NCBI RefSeq assembly: GCF_020379485.1
Contig: NC_063444.1
Coordinates: 3,606,652-3,670,651 of the forward strand
Reading direction: 5' to 3'
DNA length: 64,000 bases
Source: Brassica napus
Taxonomy: Eukaryota > Streptophyta > Magnoliopsida > Brassicales > Brassicaceae
Shown here piece by piece: positions 1-11,405 of the stretch. Made by a program: the position numbers and the translations under genes. Position 1 is the stretch's first letter. Each line of letters starts with the position of its first letter. The notes below the pieces were generated by a model, which worked only from the letters and a program-made list of their open reading frames with translations, made no database searches and was not told the origin of the DNA.

Positions 1-251
1 AGTGTTCAACTGAAATCGGAATCATGTCGGGATAACAAATCTCCGAACACCACAAAAGAAAAGAAAAAAACGGTTCCTCTTTACTACAAAAATCAAAATC
101 CGAACAAGGAAAACATATTTAACAGAAACTTCAACATCTGTTACTTCTTTGTTTCCTTTCCTTCTTCACTTTCTCTATCCTGAATCTGAATTCGTCGTCA
201 ACTCTCTTGCCTCCGATCTCTCTCTCTCTCTCTGTCTCGCCGTGGATCGAG

Positions 252-2523
252 ATGGAGAGCTTACCGACGACTGTATCGTCGAAATCAGACAGGAGAGGAA
301 GGTCTTCCAAGTCTCAGAACACATCCAAGCCTTCTCTCATCATGGCCTTCTTCTCTTGTCTTGCTTGGCTCTACGTCGCTGGCCGGTACGTCCCAGGGAG
401 TGATCAAACCTCATTTTGATTCTAGATTTGTTATTAACAATGCGTAACGTAATCAACATTCTATAGCTTTTTAGGGGTTTGTGATCGTGATTGAAACATT
501 TGTTTTGAATTCATAACTGTCCATAGATCTCCCACAAGCTCAGATTCAGTCTCCAGATCCGTTTATCGATTGGTTCTGATCTCTCTGTTATTGTTGTTGT
601 TGTTTGTTATGGTTTAGGTTGTGGCAAGATGCGCAGCACAGAGTCGCACTCAACACTGTGCTTAAGAAAAATTTAGAACTGGTTGGTCTTTCTTTCTTCT
701 GCTTCTTCTCTTAAATCTTTCAAGAGAATGTTTCATTCCTCAAATCTTAATTTTTTTTTTTTACTGTCATTGGAGTGTAGAGGCCTAAGGCTCTTACGGT
801 GGATGACAAGCTGATGGTTCTTGGATGCAAGTAAGCTGATTTTATTTTATTTTTTAATTCTGATAGGATAGTGTTTTATCATCTGCGTGTGCTACTAACA
901 GAAGATGTGTTTAATAGAGATCTTGAGAGGAGAATTGTGGAAACTGAAATGGAGTTGGCACAGGCGAAGAGTCAAGGCTATCTTAAAAACCAGAAGAGTC
1001 TTTCTTCTTCTTCTTCAGGGAATAAGAAGATGCTTGCTGTGATTGGAGTTTACACAGGCTTTGGGAGTCACTTGAAGCGCAATAAGTTTAGAGGCTCTTG
1101 GATGCCACGAGGTAAGAGTAATACTATCACCATCTTTGTTTACTTGCTCATCCAACAATGATTTACTTTTTTTTTTTTAACATTTTCTTCTCGTTAGATG
1201 ACGCTTTGAAAAAGCTTGAGGAAAGAGGAGTTATCATACGCTTTGTGATTGGTCGGAGGTTTCCTTTTCCTACTCCCTTTATTCTTCATTTCTTATGATT
1301 TTTTTTTTCATGCTTTGTTTCATCATATGGGTGATAATACTGATGTTGATGCTTTATATATTTCCAGTGCTAACCGAGGTGATAGCTTAGATCGGAAAAT
1401 TGACCAAGAAAATCTTGCAACTAAAGACTTTTTGATTCTTGTAAGTAAGAACAACTCTTTTGCTTATGCTCGTTGCCTGCTGATTTGAATTTGTTCACTG
1501 ATGTGGCTGTTAGGAGAATCACGAGGAAGCACAAGAAGAGTTACCAAAGAAAGTGAAGTTTTTCTACAGCGCTGCTGTTCAGAACTGGGATGCAGAGTTT
1601 TATGTCAAAGTTGATGACAACGTTGACCTTGATCTTGGTAAATACTTCCTCTTCTTGAAAGCTGTGTTTGCTCCCTCCCAATAAGGGTATCAAGCAATGT
1701 ATATGTGTGACAAACGTTTTTCGATCTAACAGAGGGGTTGATTGGGCTACTTGAAAGCCGCCGTGGTCAAGATGGTGCGTACATTGGGTGCATGAAGTCT
1801 GGAGACGTGGTTACTCAAGAGTTCGTATATACTCAACCTTCTTCGGTTAACATAGTGATTGAGCATTACAAGCTTTTGACGTAAAACACATTCTCATTTT
1901 CATATTGCATGGGTTGTTTTCTTGGGTGTTCAGGGGAAGTCAATGGTACGAGCCTGAGTGGTGGAAATTTGGAGACGACAAATCGTAAGTCTCTTATAAC
2001 CTCAGAGGTCTTCTCGTTTATGTTTCTACTGAAGATGGAATCTCATTTAGTATTTACTCAGATTCTTTGTTTGTTTTGTTTTAGGTACTTCCGTCATGCA
2101 ACTGGTTCGCTTGTAATACTCTCCAAGAATCTGGCTCAGTATATCAATATAAACAGGTTAGTTTTTCCACATTGTGGGAAAGGATTTAGTCAAACAAAGA
2201 TCGGTTCATACTCATTGATCCAACGGTGTTTTAATATAAATGCAGTGGATTGTTGAAGACATATGCGTTTGATGATACCACCATTGGATCTTGGATGATT
2301 GGTGTCCAGGCAACATATATAGATGACAACCGCCTTTGTTGCAGCAGCACAAGACAAGGTATGAAATGAATACTAGTCTTTCACAAAATAAAACTGTTGT
2401 CATGGTTAAAAGAATGCTTAGGCTTTATGATATGAGGAAGCAAATCATTTTGTCTTAGTATCTGTTTGATGACCGATGTAAATCTATTTCATTTTGGCAG
2501 AAAAAGTGTGTTCCATGGCATGA
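252..2523 (+). CDS. HPGT2: Hydroxyproline O-galactosyltransferase, HPGT2-type (GT31)
   Basis: Twelve exons can be joined: 252-385, 618-681, 781-830, 918-1111, 1198-1258, 1368-1440, 1514-1637, 1733-1820, 1934-1984, 2085-2156, 2246-2358 and 2501-2523. They total 1047 nt and encode 348 aa. Enzymes of this family add the first galactose to hydroxyproline of arabinogalactan proteins in the Golgi. The protein starts MESLPTTV and has one N-terminal signal anchor at about residues 25-45 (type II topology). It carries the GT31 DxD-type metal-binding motif KVDDN near residue 225, then EPEWWKFGD and the conserved C-terminal block [16 protein letters not shown], and ends EKVCSMA. Length fits the roughly 345-aa family. 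Assignment to HPGT2 rather than its paralogue HPGT3 rests on the flanking genes. No damage is seen. Confidence 0.93.
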
Positions 2524-2884
2524 TCACTGCGTAGCTGGTCCCTTGTCCCACCAACCAAATACAGCGGGTTTTTCATCACATCCACACTTTGAGGAAGTTC
2601 TTGGAGCTGACTCCAAATTTATAGTTCTTTTTGGTACAATGAAAGTATGATTAGGCCATTCATTTACAGTTTGTGATTAGTGCATACCCCTTGAGCTTTG
2701 GAGTAAGATAATGGGGGAAATGGTATAGCTGTGAATTAAGTATTACTTTTCTTGTTCGTCCGTCTATTACATAACTTTTTTACCCCGAATCTCAGCAAAA
2801 CTATATTGATAGTTGGCCCCAAAAAAAGGCTTAATATGGAAGGATATGAGAAGTCTAGTGTAACAGAACATATCAATCCTTTAC
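2524..2884. other. 3' flank of HPGT2, no gene seen
   Basis: This is the probable 3' untranslated region of the galactosyltransferase followed by AT-rich spacer. Short open frames on the minus strand have no family signature. Confidence 0.5.
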
Positions 2885-3815
2885 CTATCATACGGTTAAG
2901 ACCATACTTAGAATGCAAGTGAGGGCGACGATCACTTGTCCAGGTGAAGTTGGCGTCATAATGATGTCATGTGGTGGCTTCATGGTCCATATGAAATCCA
3001 GCACGACTGACGAGAGTGTCCTTAATAATGTAATCCTCTCCTTTCAATTGCCAATTGCCAATTGCCAATTGCCCAAATGTTTCATAAACACATGGGACCT
3101 TGCCATTTCATTTTATATACCAAAATCGTGTGTTTCGTTTCATGTTTGTTTAGTTGACCACATGAGACTGATGAATATGTTAATTTATTTTGAAAACATT
3201 AGGAAATGAGAAAATAGATTAAGATGCTCAACTTATCATGTTCAGAATAAAGAGGTTTTCATGTTCAACTAGGTTCGAGTGAATAATACTAATAAGAGTT
3301 TTGATATAGCCGACCCAAAAAGGGTTTTTAATAGTATAGATTTTAACAAGTTACTAAAGTTTTACCGAATTAACGTGTGGAACTAACTAACATGGTCACT
3401 TTGCTTTCGTCAAGAACGTTGAGATATTTAACAAGATATTTTAAGTACATTTTTTTTTCTTTTTGAGCCCAGTAAATTAATTTTCTTCTCATTTTCGGAT
3501 TTAACTTACCTAAGTATTATTTGGACTCAAATCAATAATTCAATGGTGGATAAATAATTGACCATATTAACAACATTGAGGTCAAAGAATTAGCTTCAGT
3601 CCTTCTAACAAAACAAAAAGGAATAACGTTAACCCTTGTAAGTGCAAATTTCAGTACACAAAGTTGTCATGCAACCTCGTTGTTGTCGAAAACCGGTGAC
3701 ATATGTCTCCTAAATGCCGGCAACTTCATCCTTCCTAACGTAGACTTCGTTTTCAAGTACGTGTGGGATACGAGCTTCGACCTCAAAGTCATCGATTGGT
3801 GTAATCGTCTTCAAT
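2885..3815 (+). pseudogene. Decayed TPD1-like small secreted protein gene, split in two
   Basis: Two pieces of the same family as the gene at 4986-5529 lie in order. Piece one (about 2885-3030) aligns with the segment of the intact gene that encodes the first cysteine pairs and the LTCDGF block; here it reads MMSCGGF after a short deletion. Piece two (about 3680-3815) encodes DFVFKYVWDTSFDLKV, nearly identical to DFVFKYVWAEEFDIKI of the intact copy. About 600 bp of unrelated AT-rich DNA separates them. No signal-peptide exon is visible upstream. I read this as a dead paralogue broken by an insertion; an unusual spliced gene is less likely. Confidence 0.6.
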
Positions 3816-3883
3816 TAAATACTATACCGGAAGTTTTTCGGTTTAATTCAGTTTTGGTTCATGTTAGTTTCATAGTTTCTTGA

Positions 3884-4885
3884 GCTTGCATATGAAACTG
3901 ATACATATCTATGTCCGAATCATCTAGCTTGAAATTAATAAAGATTAAAGAGTCGTTTTTCTGTTTTAGTTTTATTTGTTATTTATTAATTCACGTAGAC
4001 TTCGGTACTTTACGGTTCTTACTGATCGTTTCGTCCACTCAATGAACAGTATACCGGGCTTTGACATTATGCAAGGTTATCACAAGATGATAGGTAAGAA
4101 GTGAATGACACTCAATTTATCAAAGACATTTGACTGAGGTACTTATGATAGCAAACCTTGCTGAAGCCGTACGTAGACTTACAAAATTGTCAACATATAT
4201 AAAAATAGAACTAGCACGACTGAACATTTTAGAATTGGTGGAAAACGTTTCTATCACCTGACTATTCTTGTTGTTTCATTGGGTACTTTAAAGGGACCAC
4301 TAGCTTTGTTGAAGAGGTTCCTTAACGCCTAGCGTGTCAACAATTGTTAGAAACGGTTTCCACACAAACCAAGCCTGCAGTTAAATCTGTGTGTTTGTTT
4401 ATGATTATATATTTATAGCCTAATTAATTATGTTAAATTTAATCAATAGTCATTGTAATAATAAATGTATTTAAATTTTCTTGGAGGTTAAAACTGGTAT
4501 GTATATTTGTAAAAAATTTACATTCAAAATTCTAAAAATGATATTTTTTGTAATAAAAGGTGTCCGAATAACATTTTTATAAAATGGAGGGAGTAGCATA
4601 TTTAAACTATGAAATGAGTGAGTTGTTTTCTTCTTCTTCTTAATTTATCTTATTTGCATGCACAGTGTTTTAAACTCTATTTTTCAAATAAATTAATTAG
4701 CTTTGACTTTACAGACAAATAATTAGCTTTGACATCTAACAGGCAAATGAACAAAAAAGTTAATAGCAGCTGACTAGCTGTAAGAACAATTTTATAGCAG
4801 TTGAATAACCGTTACCCATTTCTTTCTTTGGTCAACATAACCTATAACTCTACCAAAACTTTTTATTGTATAAAAAAACCCCAAT
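3884..4885. other. Intergenic, shared upstream block of the TPD1-like array
   Basis: There is no gene here. From about 4207 the sequence is homologous to 6844 onward, upstream of the next paralogue. A fragment at about 4485-4595 ends in the GAGGGAGTA typical of a Stowaway MITE terminus; the related copy is at about 7120-7210, so the remnant is older than the duplication. Confidence 0.55.
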
Positions 4886-4892
4886 ATCTCCC

Positions 4893-4900
4893 TATAAATA
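4893..4900 (+). promoter_or_regulatory. TATA box of TPD1-like gene
   Basis: TATAAATA lies 86 nt upstream of the start codon at 4986. The context CCTATAAATAACACTAACAT is shared with the paralogue's box at 7989. Confidence 0.7.
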
Positions 4901-4985
4901 ACACTAACATCACAATTGAGCTGCCACATTCTCACATTCTTTAATTAAGTTTCATATACTCTGATAAATATCCAAAGATCAAACC

Positions 4986-5529
4986 ATGGCAACAAACGCG
5001 TGCAAATTCCTTTGCCTCATTCTCCTTTTTGCCTTCGTCTCCCAAGGTATAGTGTTATATATATACACTTATATAGAACAATATGTTAAAATCTTCACAC
5101 ATTATTAGATATACCAGGTCTAGTTCGTTTAAAGCTTACACTCTTTTTAACATAACAGCACGTAATATGTATTCTATAACTAATTTTTCTTTCATAATTT
5201 TTTTGCCCTTGGAAAATTTAGGATTTGGGTGTTCTAGATCCTTTAGTGATATATCACTAAAACAATCAAAAACCGGAAAAATGGTCAAGAACACACCAGA
5301 GTGGGAAGTGACATTGACGAACCCTTGTTCCTGCACAGGCACTGACATAACGTTGACATGTGACGGTTTCAAATCGCTCACACCCATCGACCCTTCGCAG
5401 ATATTGGTAGCCGGTGACGAGTGTTCGCTCATCAACAATTTATATGGCGAAACTGACTTTGTTTTCAAATACGTATGGGCCGAGGAGTTCGATATCAAGA
5501 TCAAGTCGGGCGAAATAGCTTGCTCTTAA
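4986..5529 (+). CDS. TPD1-like small secreted cysteine-rich protein (copy 1)
   Basis: Two exons, 4986-5046 and 5222-5529, encode 122 aa. Exon 1 is almost exactly a signal peptide (MATNACKF then a hydrophobic core, ending VSQG). The mature part has the spaced cysteines and the pattern EWEVTLTNPC...TLTCDGF...FVFKYVW...IACS seen in TPD1/TAPETUM DETERMINANT1-like secreted proteins. Arabidopsis relatives at this locus are often labelled 'beta-1,3-N-acetylglucosaminyltransferase family', but nothing here resembles a glycosyltransferase. TPD1 itself is a peptide ligand of a receptor kinase in anther development; a ligand-like role here is inference. The start is set by the signal peptide and a TATA box upstream. 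Confidence 0.85.
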
Positions 5530-6161
5530 ATTTTCTGCCCTTGGTTTAATTTGGTCTTTGTCCATGTTTGTTTAGTTACTTGAGCTGATGAGCATGTGAA
5601 GCTGATGACCATTATTACATATATATTGTCTGTATCATTAATAAGATTTAGGCTAATAAAGATACTCGTTTTATTTATGAGTTTTTTGTCATTTATTGTA
5701 GTTATTGCATTTGATATTCTGCTGACAAAACATTTGTAACATTTTGTGTGTTTGTCGTTACATTTTTCTAAGCCGCACTTTCATCTAAGCCCTTCAAAAA
5801 CAATACTCCTTTCAGCTGCAGTGTTTGACCACACTTTCATCTAACACGTTTGATTTTCGGTTTGGTTTCAATACAAATAATTTTATTTTTATTTTTTCGG
5901 TTCTAGAAATATCAGATTTCTCGGTTATTTACAAAATTCAGTTTAGTTCAGTTATTTTGATTTTCGATTTGGTTGGAATAGCAAAATTAGGAACCGGCTA
6001 ATATCCAAAAAAATATTTGGATTCAATTTGGTTATGTTTTTTTCGATAATGTTGGATAATTTGTTTTAAAGTTAAATATCGAGTAATTTAGGCTGCTTGG
6101 ATAAAAAAAATTGGGTAATTGATCATATAAATTTAAATATATCAGATGATCAATTACCCCC

Positions 6162-6192
<31 letters not shown>

Positions 6193-6305
6193 TATGAAAT
6201 TTAGTTCAATTTTGGTTATTTTTGTTATTTTGGTTTAGTACATTCTTTGGTTCCAGATGCATGTGTCTATCTAAGCCTACTCTCATCTATGTTGATAAAT
6301 TTGTC
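5530..6305. other. Intergenic AT-rich spacer with (TA)n
   Basis: No gene is seen. The 3' flank of copy 1 is followed by low-complexity AT-rich sequence and a (TA)n microsatellite at about 6166-6186. Confidence 0.6.
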
Positions 6306-6313
6306 AGCGTACA

Positions 6314-6562
6314 CAGTGCCGGCCCTGGCAAAAAATCAAGGAAGCATGTGCTTCTGGTCTTTAATTCTATCACAAACATTTCAGCCCAAAAAAATGTTGT
6401 AAACCACTTCAGTTCGACTGGATAGAGGTTAGTTAGTTTAAGTAACAGGTGCAAAGTTTGACCAACCGGCCAACACTTTCTATTCTTTTTATTAATGTAA
6501 CATTTAGTGGCCCAAAAACTTAAATGTTGCTTTTGGCCCACCAAAACTCAGGGCCGTTACTG
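6314..6562. mobile_element. hAT-type MITE, 249 bp
   Basis: The ends are CAGTGCCGGCCCTG on the left and the inverse of CAGTAACGGCCCTG on the right, forming imperfect terminal inverted repeats. An exact 8-bp target duplication AGCGTACA flanks it at 6306-6313 and 6563-6570. The CAGxG termini, 8-bp duplication and lack of coding capacity fit a non-autonomous hAT element. Confidence 0.88.
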
Positions 6563-6623
6563 AGCGTACATACATAGTTTTCCTCCTGGATGATGCAATA
6601 GAAAACAGTAAGCACGTTAATTA

Positions 6624-6815
6624 GACCCGTCAGTTCCAGGGTCAAACTATGTTGCATCCATTAATTTCTTTTGCTATTACTACTTTCTGATTCATGTATG
6701 TCAGTCAACAAGGTTATTAGGTTTCTTGCGTCTCAAGCAAATGACTTTTCATTTTCCCAAGATATTGATGTGGGCATCTTTTTGTGAAACCTTTCGAGTT
6801 GCATACATAGTAACA
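6624..6815 (+). pseudogene. 3'-end remnant of a second TPD1-like gene
   Basis: This matches the last codons and 3' flank of the gene at 10827-11374: AGACCCGTCAGYTCCAGGGT is present at 6624 and 11332. The similarity then continues through the downstream flank (6682-6815 versus about 11393-11935, where the other copy carries extra DNA). Everything 5' of this point in the gene is absent, so it is a truncated copy left by tandem duplication. Confidence 0.75.
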
Positions 6816-7988
6816 TAAATGTTACTAAAGTAACCGACGTCACCAGAGCTAGCACGAGTGAACATCTTACAGTTGGTGGAAAAGCGTTTCTATCATCTGA
6901 TATTCCTTTTGTTTCATTGGGTGCTTTAAAGGGACCACTAGCTATTGTTACAAACTGTTTCCACACGAACCAAGCCTGCAATTAATTATGTGTTTGTTTA
7001 TGCTTATATCCTAATTAATTATGTTTTATATAATAATCTTAATTAATTGTATTTGATTTAATCAATAGTCATTGTAGTATTAAATATCTTCAAATTTGAT
7101 TGAAAGTTAAAACTGGTATTATTGTAAAACGCTTACATTAAAATTCTAACATGAAACTTTTATAATAAAAAGTGTCAAAATATTATTTTTTTATAAAACA
7201 GAGGGAATATCATATTTAAAATTTTGAGATGAATGCGTTATTTTCTTCTTTTTAATTCGATCTTATTTGCATGCACAGTATCTTTAATTCCATTTTTCTA
7301 ATAAATTAATTAGCTTTGACTCTAATTAATTTGCATGCAAGAACAATTTAATATATTAAATTGAATAACCGTTACCCTACTATTTTGTAAACCATGTTGA
7401 TTGCAACTTGCTAAGTAGATCAAAGAACACATCCTTTATAAAAAGTTTTTTTTTATTTGAATAATTTAACATTCTTTCAAAAAGAATAAAATAACTGTTA
7501 CCTACTTCTTTATTTGGTCAACATTAGTTATAATTATACCAAAATTTCTTCTAGATATTATTTACCAAATAATTTATAAAAAAATTGATTGCATCGTCAT
7601 TGTATTCATTCTCAATAAAAGCATGACTTACTAATAAATACTATGACAGTGTTTAAAATTAATTATGACATAGGTATATACATTTTTGTAATTTTGTATT
7701 TAAGATAAGATTTTTGAAATATGCTAATAACTAATTGATTGTAATTAAATTAATATAATCAAAGATAACACTAAAATGTAATAATAGAAATATAAAAATA
7801 TGTAATATACATATCTATTCATTAAGAAAATGTAAATATAGCATAGTCAAAATTAATTATTGTAAATTAATTTTTACTAAATTTAGTCAAATCAAAGTCA
7901 AAATAAAAAATAGCGTTACAGAAATAGCAAATTATAATTTTTAATCATAAAAGATATTTTATTCTATAAAATAAACCCAATACCTCCC

Positions 7989-7996
7989 TATAAATA
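7989..7996 (+). promoter_or_regulatory. TATA box of TPD1-like copy 2
   Basis: TATAAATA lies 88 nt upstream of the start codon, in the same context as the box at 4893. Confidence 0.7.
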
Positions 7997-8083
7997 ACAC
8001 TAACATCACAATTTATCATCCCCATTCTCATACTTACTAAGTTATATATATTCTCTGATAAATATATATCCAAACATCAAACC

Positions 8084-8596
8084 ATGACAACAAATGCATG
8101 CAAATTCATTTGCCTCATTTTCCTCTTTGCTTTCGTCTCCCAAGGTATAGTTATACAATTTTCGCACATTATTATATATAGCAGATCCAATTCGTTTAAA
8201 GCTTACACCGTTTTTAACATAACATCACGTAATGTGTAATTCTATAACTAATTTTCTTTCATAATTCTATTGCCCTTGGAAAATTTAGGATTTGGGTGTC
8301 AAGGATCCTTTGAGGATATATATCTGAAACAATCGAAAACCGGAAAAATGATCAAGAACACACCAGAATGGGAAGTGAGAGTGACGAACCCTTGCACCTG
8401 CACAGGCACTGACATAGTTTTGACATGTGTCGGTTTTAAATCGCTCACACCCATCGACCGTTCGCAGTTATCGATATCCGGTAACGAGTGTAAGATGACC
8501 AACAATCTATATGGCCATAGTGACTTCGTTTTTAAATACGTATGGGCCAAGAAGTTAGATATCAAAATGGAGTCGGGCGGAATCGCTTGCTCTTAA
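8084..8596 (+). CDS. TPD1-like small secreted cysteine-rich protein (copy 2)
   Basis: Exons 8084-8144 and 8289-8596 encode 122 aa (MTTNACKFICL..., ending GGIACS). It has the same layout as copy 1: exon 1 is the signal peptide, exon 2 the cysteine-rich mature domain with EWEVRVTNPCTCTG, TCVGF and FVFKYVWAKKLDIKM. Differences from copy 1 cluster in charged surface positions, while cysteines and aromatic residues are kept, suggesting the protein is still under selection. It is probably secreted and ligand-like; no receptor is known from the sequence. Confidence 0.85.
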
Positions 8597-8671
8597 ATTT
8601 TCTGCCCTCAGTTTAATTTGGTATTTGTTCATCTTTGTTTTGTTGATGAGCATGTAAAACTGATGATCATT

Positions 8672-8673
8672 AT

Positions 8674-8707
<34 letters not shown>
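8672..8707. repeat. Compound (AT)n(AG)n microsatellite
   Basis: Alternating AT dinucleotides run into GAGAGAGAG in the 3' flank of TPD1-like copy 2. The copy at 4986 lacks the GA part. Confidence 0.85.
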
Positions 8708-9045
8708 CTAATAAAGATGTACACGTTTTATTATTGAGTTTTATGTCATTTTATTAGTCGTATTACTGTTCACATTTTGGTGACCAAACAATTGTAGTGT
8801 TTATCGTTTTATTTCTCTAAGCCACACTTTCATCTAGGCCGTTAAAAAAACAATACTCGTTGCAACTGCATTATTCGATCACACTTTCATGATCATCTAA
8901 CTATCTAAGAAATGATCAACATACGTAGTTTAATTTCTCCATGAATGACAGTACAAATAAAGACAGTAACCACGTAATGAGCAAGGAGATAAAACACCTT
9001 CCGCTACTTTAAATGTCATAAATGGAATTGAAGATGTGTTGACCA

Positions 9046-9093
9046 ACTTTGGTTTGATCATTTAATATAAGTGTGTTTCGAAAAAAAAAAAAA
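9046..9093 (+). mobile_element. 48-bp poly(A)-tailed micro-retroposon
   Basis: An insert ending in a 13-A run sits between two copies of a perfect 22-bp direct repeat (9024-9045 and 9094-9115, beginning GGAATTGAAGATG). A long target-site duplication plus a 3' poly(A) is the mark of LINE-machinery retroposition; the source RNA is not identifiable. Confidence 0.8.
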
Positions 9094-9320
9094 GGAATTG
9101 AAGATGTGTTGACCAGCCATGAGCCATTTACAAGCAGTCAACAAGTAATTAATATACATTGCCAACAAAATTAAAATTATCTTAAAAAAATATTAATTTT
9201 ATATTATCAAACATCAAATTTTCTATCAGATATTCAATCGGTTTCAAAATAGTTATTGTTTTAGAGTTTTGCACACAAATTAAGAAACTAGTTAAATACT
9301 CAAATTTTTATCTTCGTTTT

Positions 9321-10406
9321 CTTTTTTGCTAAAAATGTTAATATCATTGAAGAAAAGATCAGTCCACAAGTAGTTAATCTATACAAAACAAAACCCTGGC
9401 AAAAAGAAAGTAAAAAACAGGGATTTGATAGTTTTTGGAGCTGGTAAGGAGTTCCGAAGAAGTCCTAAGTAATCCAGAAGCAACCACTGTGGATTAGATA
9501 AGCCAATTAAGCAAAAGGTTCCTGAATTTCTTCATGTGCCTCAGTGCATAAATGGAGTTGATGACCTGCCAGTTAATATCCTTGAACACAACAAGCGGGG
9601 GACTGATGCAGTTGCTATAAAGCAAGCTGTTGCGCTGTCTCCAAACAGAGTAAACTAGTGTTTGAACCACAAGCATCTTTAAAATCGAAGGAGCCGCCGG
9701 AGCAGAGGCACACGCCCATAGCATTAGTTCCGACCAGGTGCTGAAATTTGGCACTCCACAGCGAAGTCTAATGCGGATTTCAGCCTAGAGAGTCAACACG
9801 AAGGGGCAAGAGAGCATCAGATGGTCTCTTGATTCCGGTTCCGTGGTACAGATGCAGCAGCACGAAGGTACCTGCATTCCCCAAGAGGACAACCTATCGC
9901 GGGTTGGCAAACGGTTTAAGTTAGTAGCCCACATGTGAAAAGCATGTTTTGGTGTTGCTCCACTGAACCAAATATGTTTGGCTGATGCTTGAATATTTCC
10001 CTTTGGTCGCAAGACCTCCCAAGTTTTTGCAGAGGAATAAGAAGGCCTGATTTCACCATCGGTGTTCCAGGCGAATGAATCTGACCCTAGCTCCGGTGAG
10101 GGGAGTGAGATGGTAGATAGGTAGGCATGGAGGTTGACTTCCTCGTCCGATCTCGGGTTCGGGAGTCTCCATCCAGAATCGTAACAAGCTTCAGCAACAC
10201 ACGCATCAATCCTGATTCGGAGCCTGCGGGTTCCATCTTGACCAAACACACAAATCAAAGGACCAGCGGGGGTCCAGTTGTCAAACCAGAAACTAGTGGA
10301 TTGCCCATCTTTTATCTCGCTGATTAAGAAGTTTGAGGCAAGGTCTCTCAGGCGAAGCAAGCATCTCCAGTTCCAGGTTTGGCTTTGCACTTCAGGCTGA
10401 GACCAG
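9321..10406 (-). mobile_element. 5'-truncated L1-type LINE
   Basis: The minus strand carries the C-terminal part of a plant non-LTR retrotransposon polyprotein. A reverse-transcriptase zinc-binding (zf-RVT) region at 10390-9785 includes FWFDNWTPAGPL, IWFSGATPKHAFHMW, LPTRDRLSSWG and a C-rich CCICTTEPESRDHL block. After a stop, a second segment (about 9754-9494) carries QRNSLLYSN. The 3' end is at about 9321, where the plus strand shows a T-run. Diverged direct repeats flank it (9302-9319 AAATTTTTATCTTCGTTT, 10407-10422 AAATTTATCTTTGTTT), taken as the target duplication. The catalytic RT domain is missing and frames are broken, so the copy is dead. Confidence 0.8.
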
Positions 10407-10771
10407 AAATTTATCTTTGTTTAACCATTATAATTGCATAACATTTATTGTTTATCTTAGTTTAATTAGAGGTAAAATAGAGAAATTAATAGAAAATTAC
10501 ATTGAAATCATAAAACGATACTTACTTTTTAACAAAAATTTTATGTTACAACGACAATTAATTTGAAACGGAAAGAGTATTTTATATTACAGAACTGATG
10601 GAGTATATTTAGTTACAGGATTGTCGTTTCTTTATTAATTGTGTTTATATAATATAATATCGTTCCAATAAAAAGTTTATAGATTCTAATGAATTCAGGA
10701 ATTGTAACTCTATTAGTTATTAATTACGGAAGCAAGAGACTTAACGTTAACATTAACATACGCAATGGCTA

Positions 10772-10778
10772 TATAAAT
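10772..10778 (+). promoter_or_regulatory. TATA box of TPD1-like copy 3
   Basis: TATAAAT lies 55 nt upstream of the start codon at 10827. Confidence 0.6.
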
Positions 10779-10826
10779 TTGACCGATTCGTTTCTCATTC
10801 TCCATCTCTTAAAAACAAAAATCACA

Positions 10827-11374
10827 ATGGCGTTTGCTCATAAGTATTTTGTTATGTTTCTACTTCTATCTATCGTTACTCAAGGTAATGTAATAGAATC
10901 TTTAAAGGCTTTTTGCATATATCTCAGAAATTTCATGCGTTTAGTGCATATATGTATTCTTAATATCCAGTCATCATCATGGGACAATATCTCCATTTTT
11001 TTTCATATACATATAGAGTTACAAAACTGATAAAAAAAGGACAAATAACCCACACAGGACACTGCCGCTGCCGTTCCACCGACCTCCAGATCGGCGGGGT
11101 GAGGACCGGGAGATATATTGCCGCACAACCGGAGTGGAAAGTGACGGTGGTCAACACGTGTAACTGTCCTCAGAAGCAGGTGATTCTCACATGCGAAGGG
11201 TTTGCTCCTGTGAATCCTGTCAAGCCATGGCTACTTCGCCCACAAGGAAAAGCGTGTCTTCTGATTAATGGAGAAGTTATGCCAGCTGGAGCCACAGTTG
11301 AGTTCGCTTATGCCGGCGAGCCTTACATCTTCAGACCCGTCAGCTCCAGGGTCAAAATAAGTTGCATGAATTAA
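10827..11374 (+). CDS. TPD1-like small secreted cysteine-rich protein (copy 3, At4g32110-type)
   Basis: Exons 10827-10884 and 11058-11374 encode 124 aa. Exon 1 is a signal peptide (MAFAHKYFVMFLLLS...TQG). The mature part reads PEWKVTVVNTCNCPQKQV, LTCEGFAPVNPVKP, GKACLLINGEVMPAG and FRPVSSRVKISCMN, with the cysteine spacing of TPD1-like proteins. It belongs to a different subfamily from the copies at 4986 and 8084: they share the intron position and fold but little sequence identity. The NPVKPW...CLLING...AGATVEFAYA pattern is the closest in the window to TPD1 itself. No enzyme motif is seen. Confidence 0.86.
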
Positions 11375-11405
11375 TAATTTCTTTTGCTATTACAACTTTC
11401 TGATT

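Larger units (their letters stand above)
6844..8600 (+). repeat. Tandem segmental duplicate of 4207-5530
   Basis: The upstream region, TATA box, both exons and intron of the gene at 8084 match those of the gene at 4986. Landmarks include GGGACCACTAGCT (4297 and 6931), AACCAAGCCTGCA (4367 and 6968) and the TATA context. Much of 7370-7980 is extra AT-rich DNA not present in the first copy. Confidence 0.75.

Noticed and set aside
4986..11374. Annotation of the small genes as N-acetylglucosaminyltransferases
   Set aside because: The proteins are about 122 aa, secreted and cysteine-rich with no glycosyltransferase motif; TPD1-like fits.
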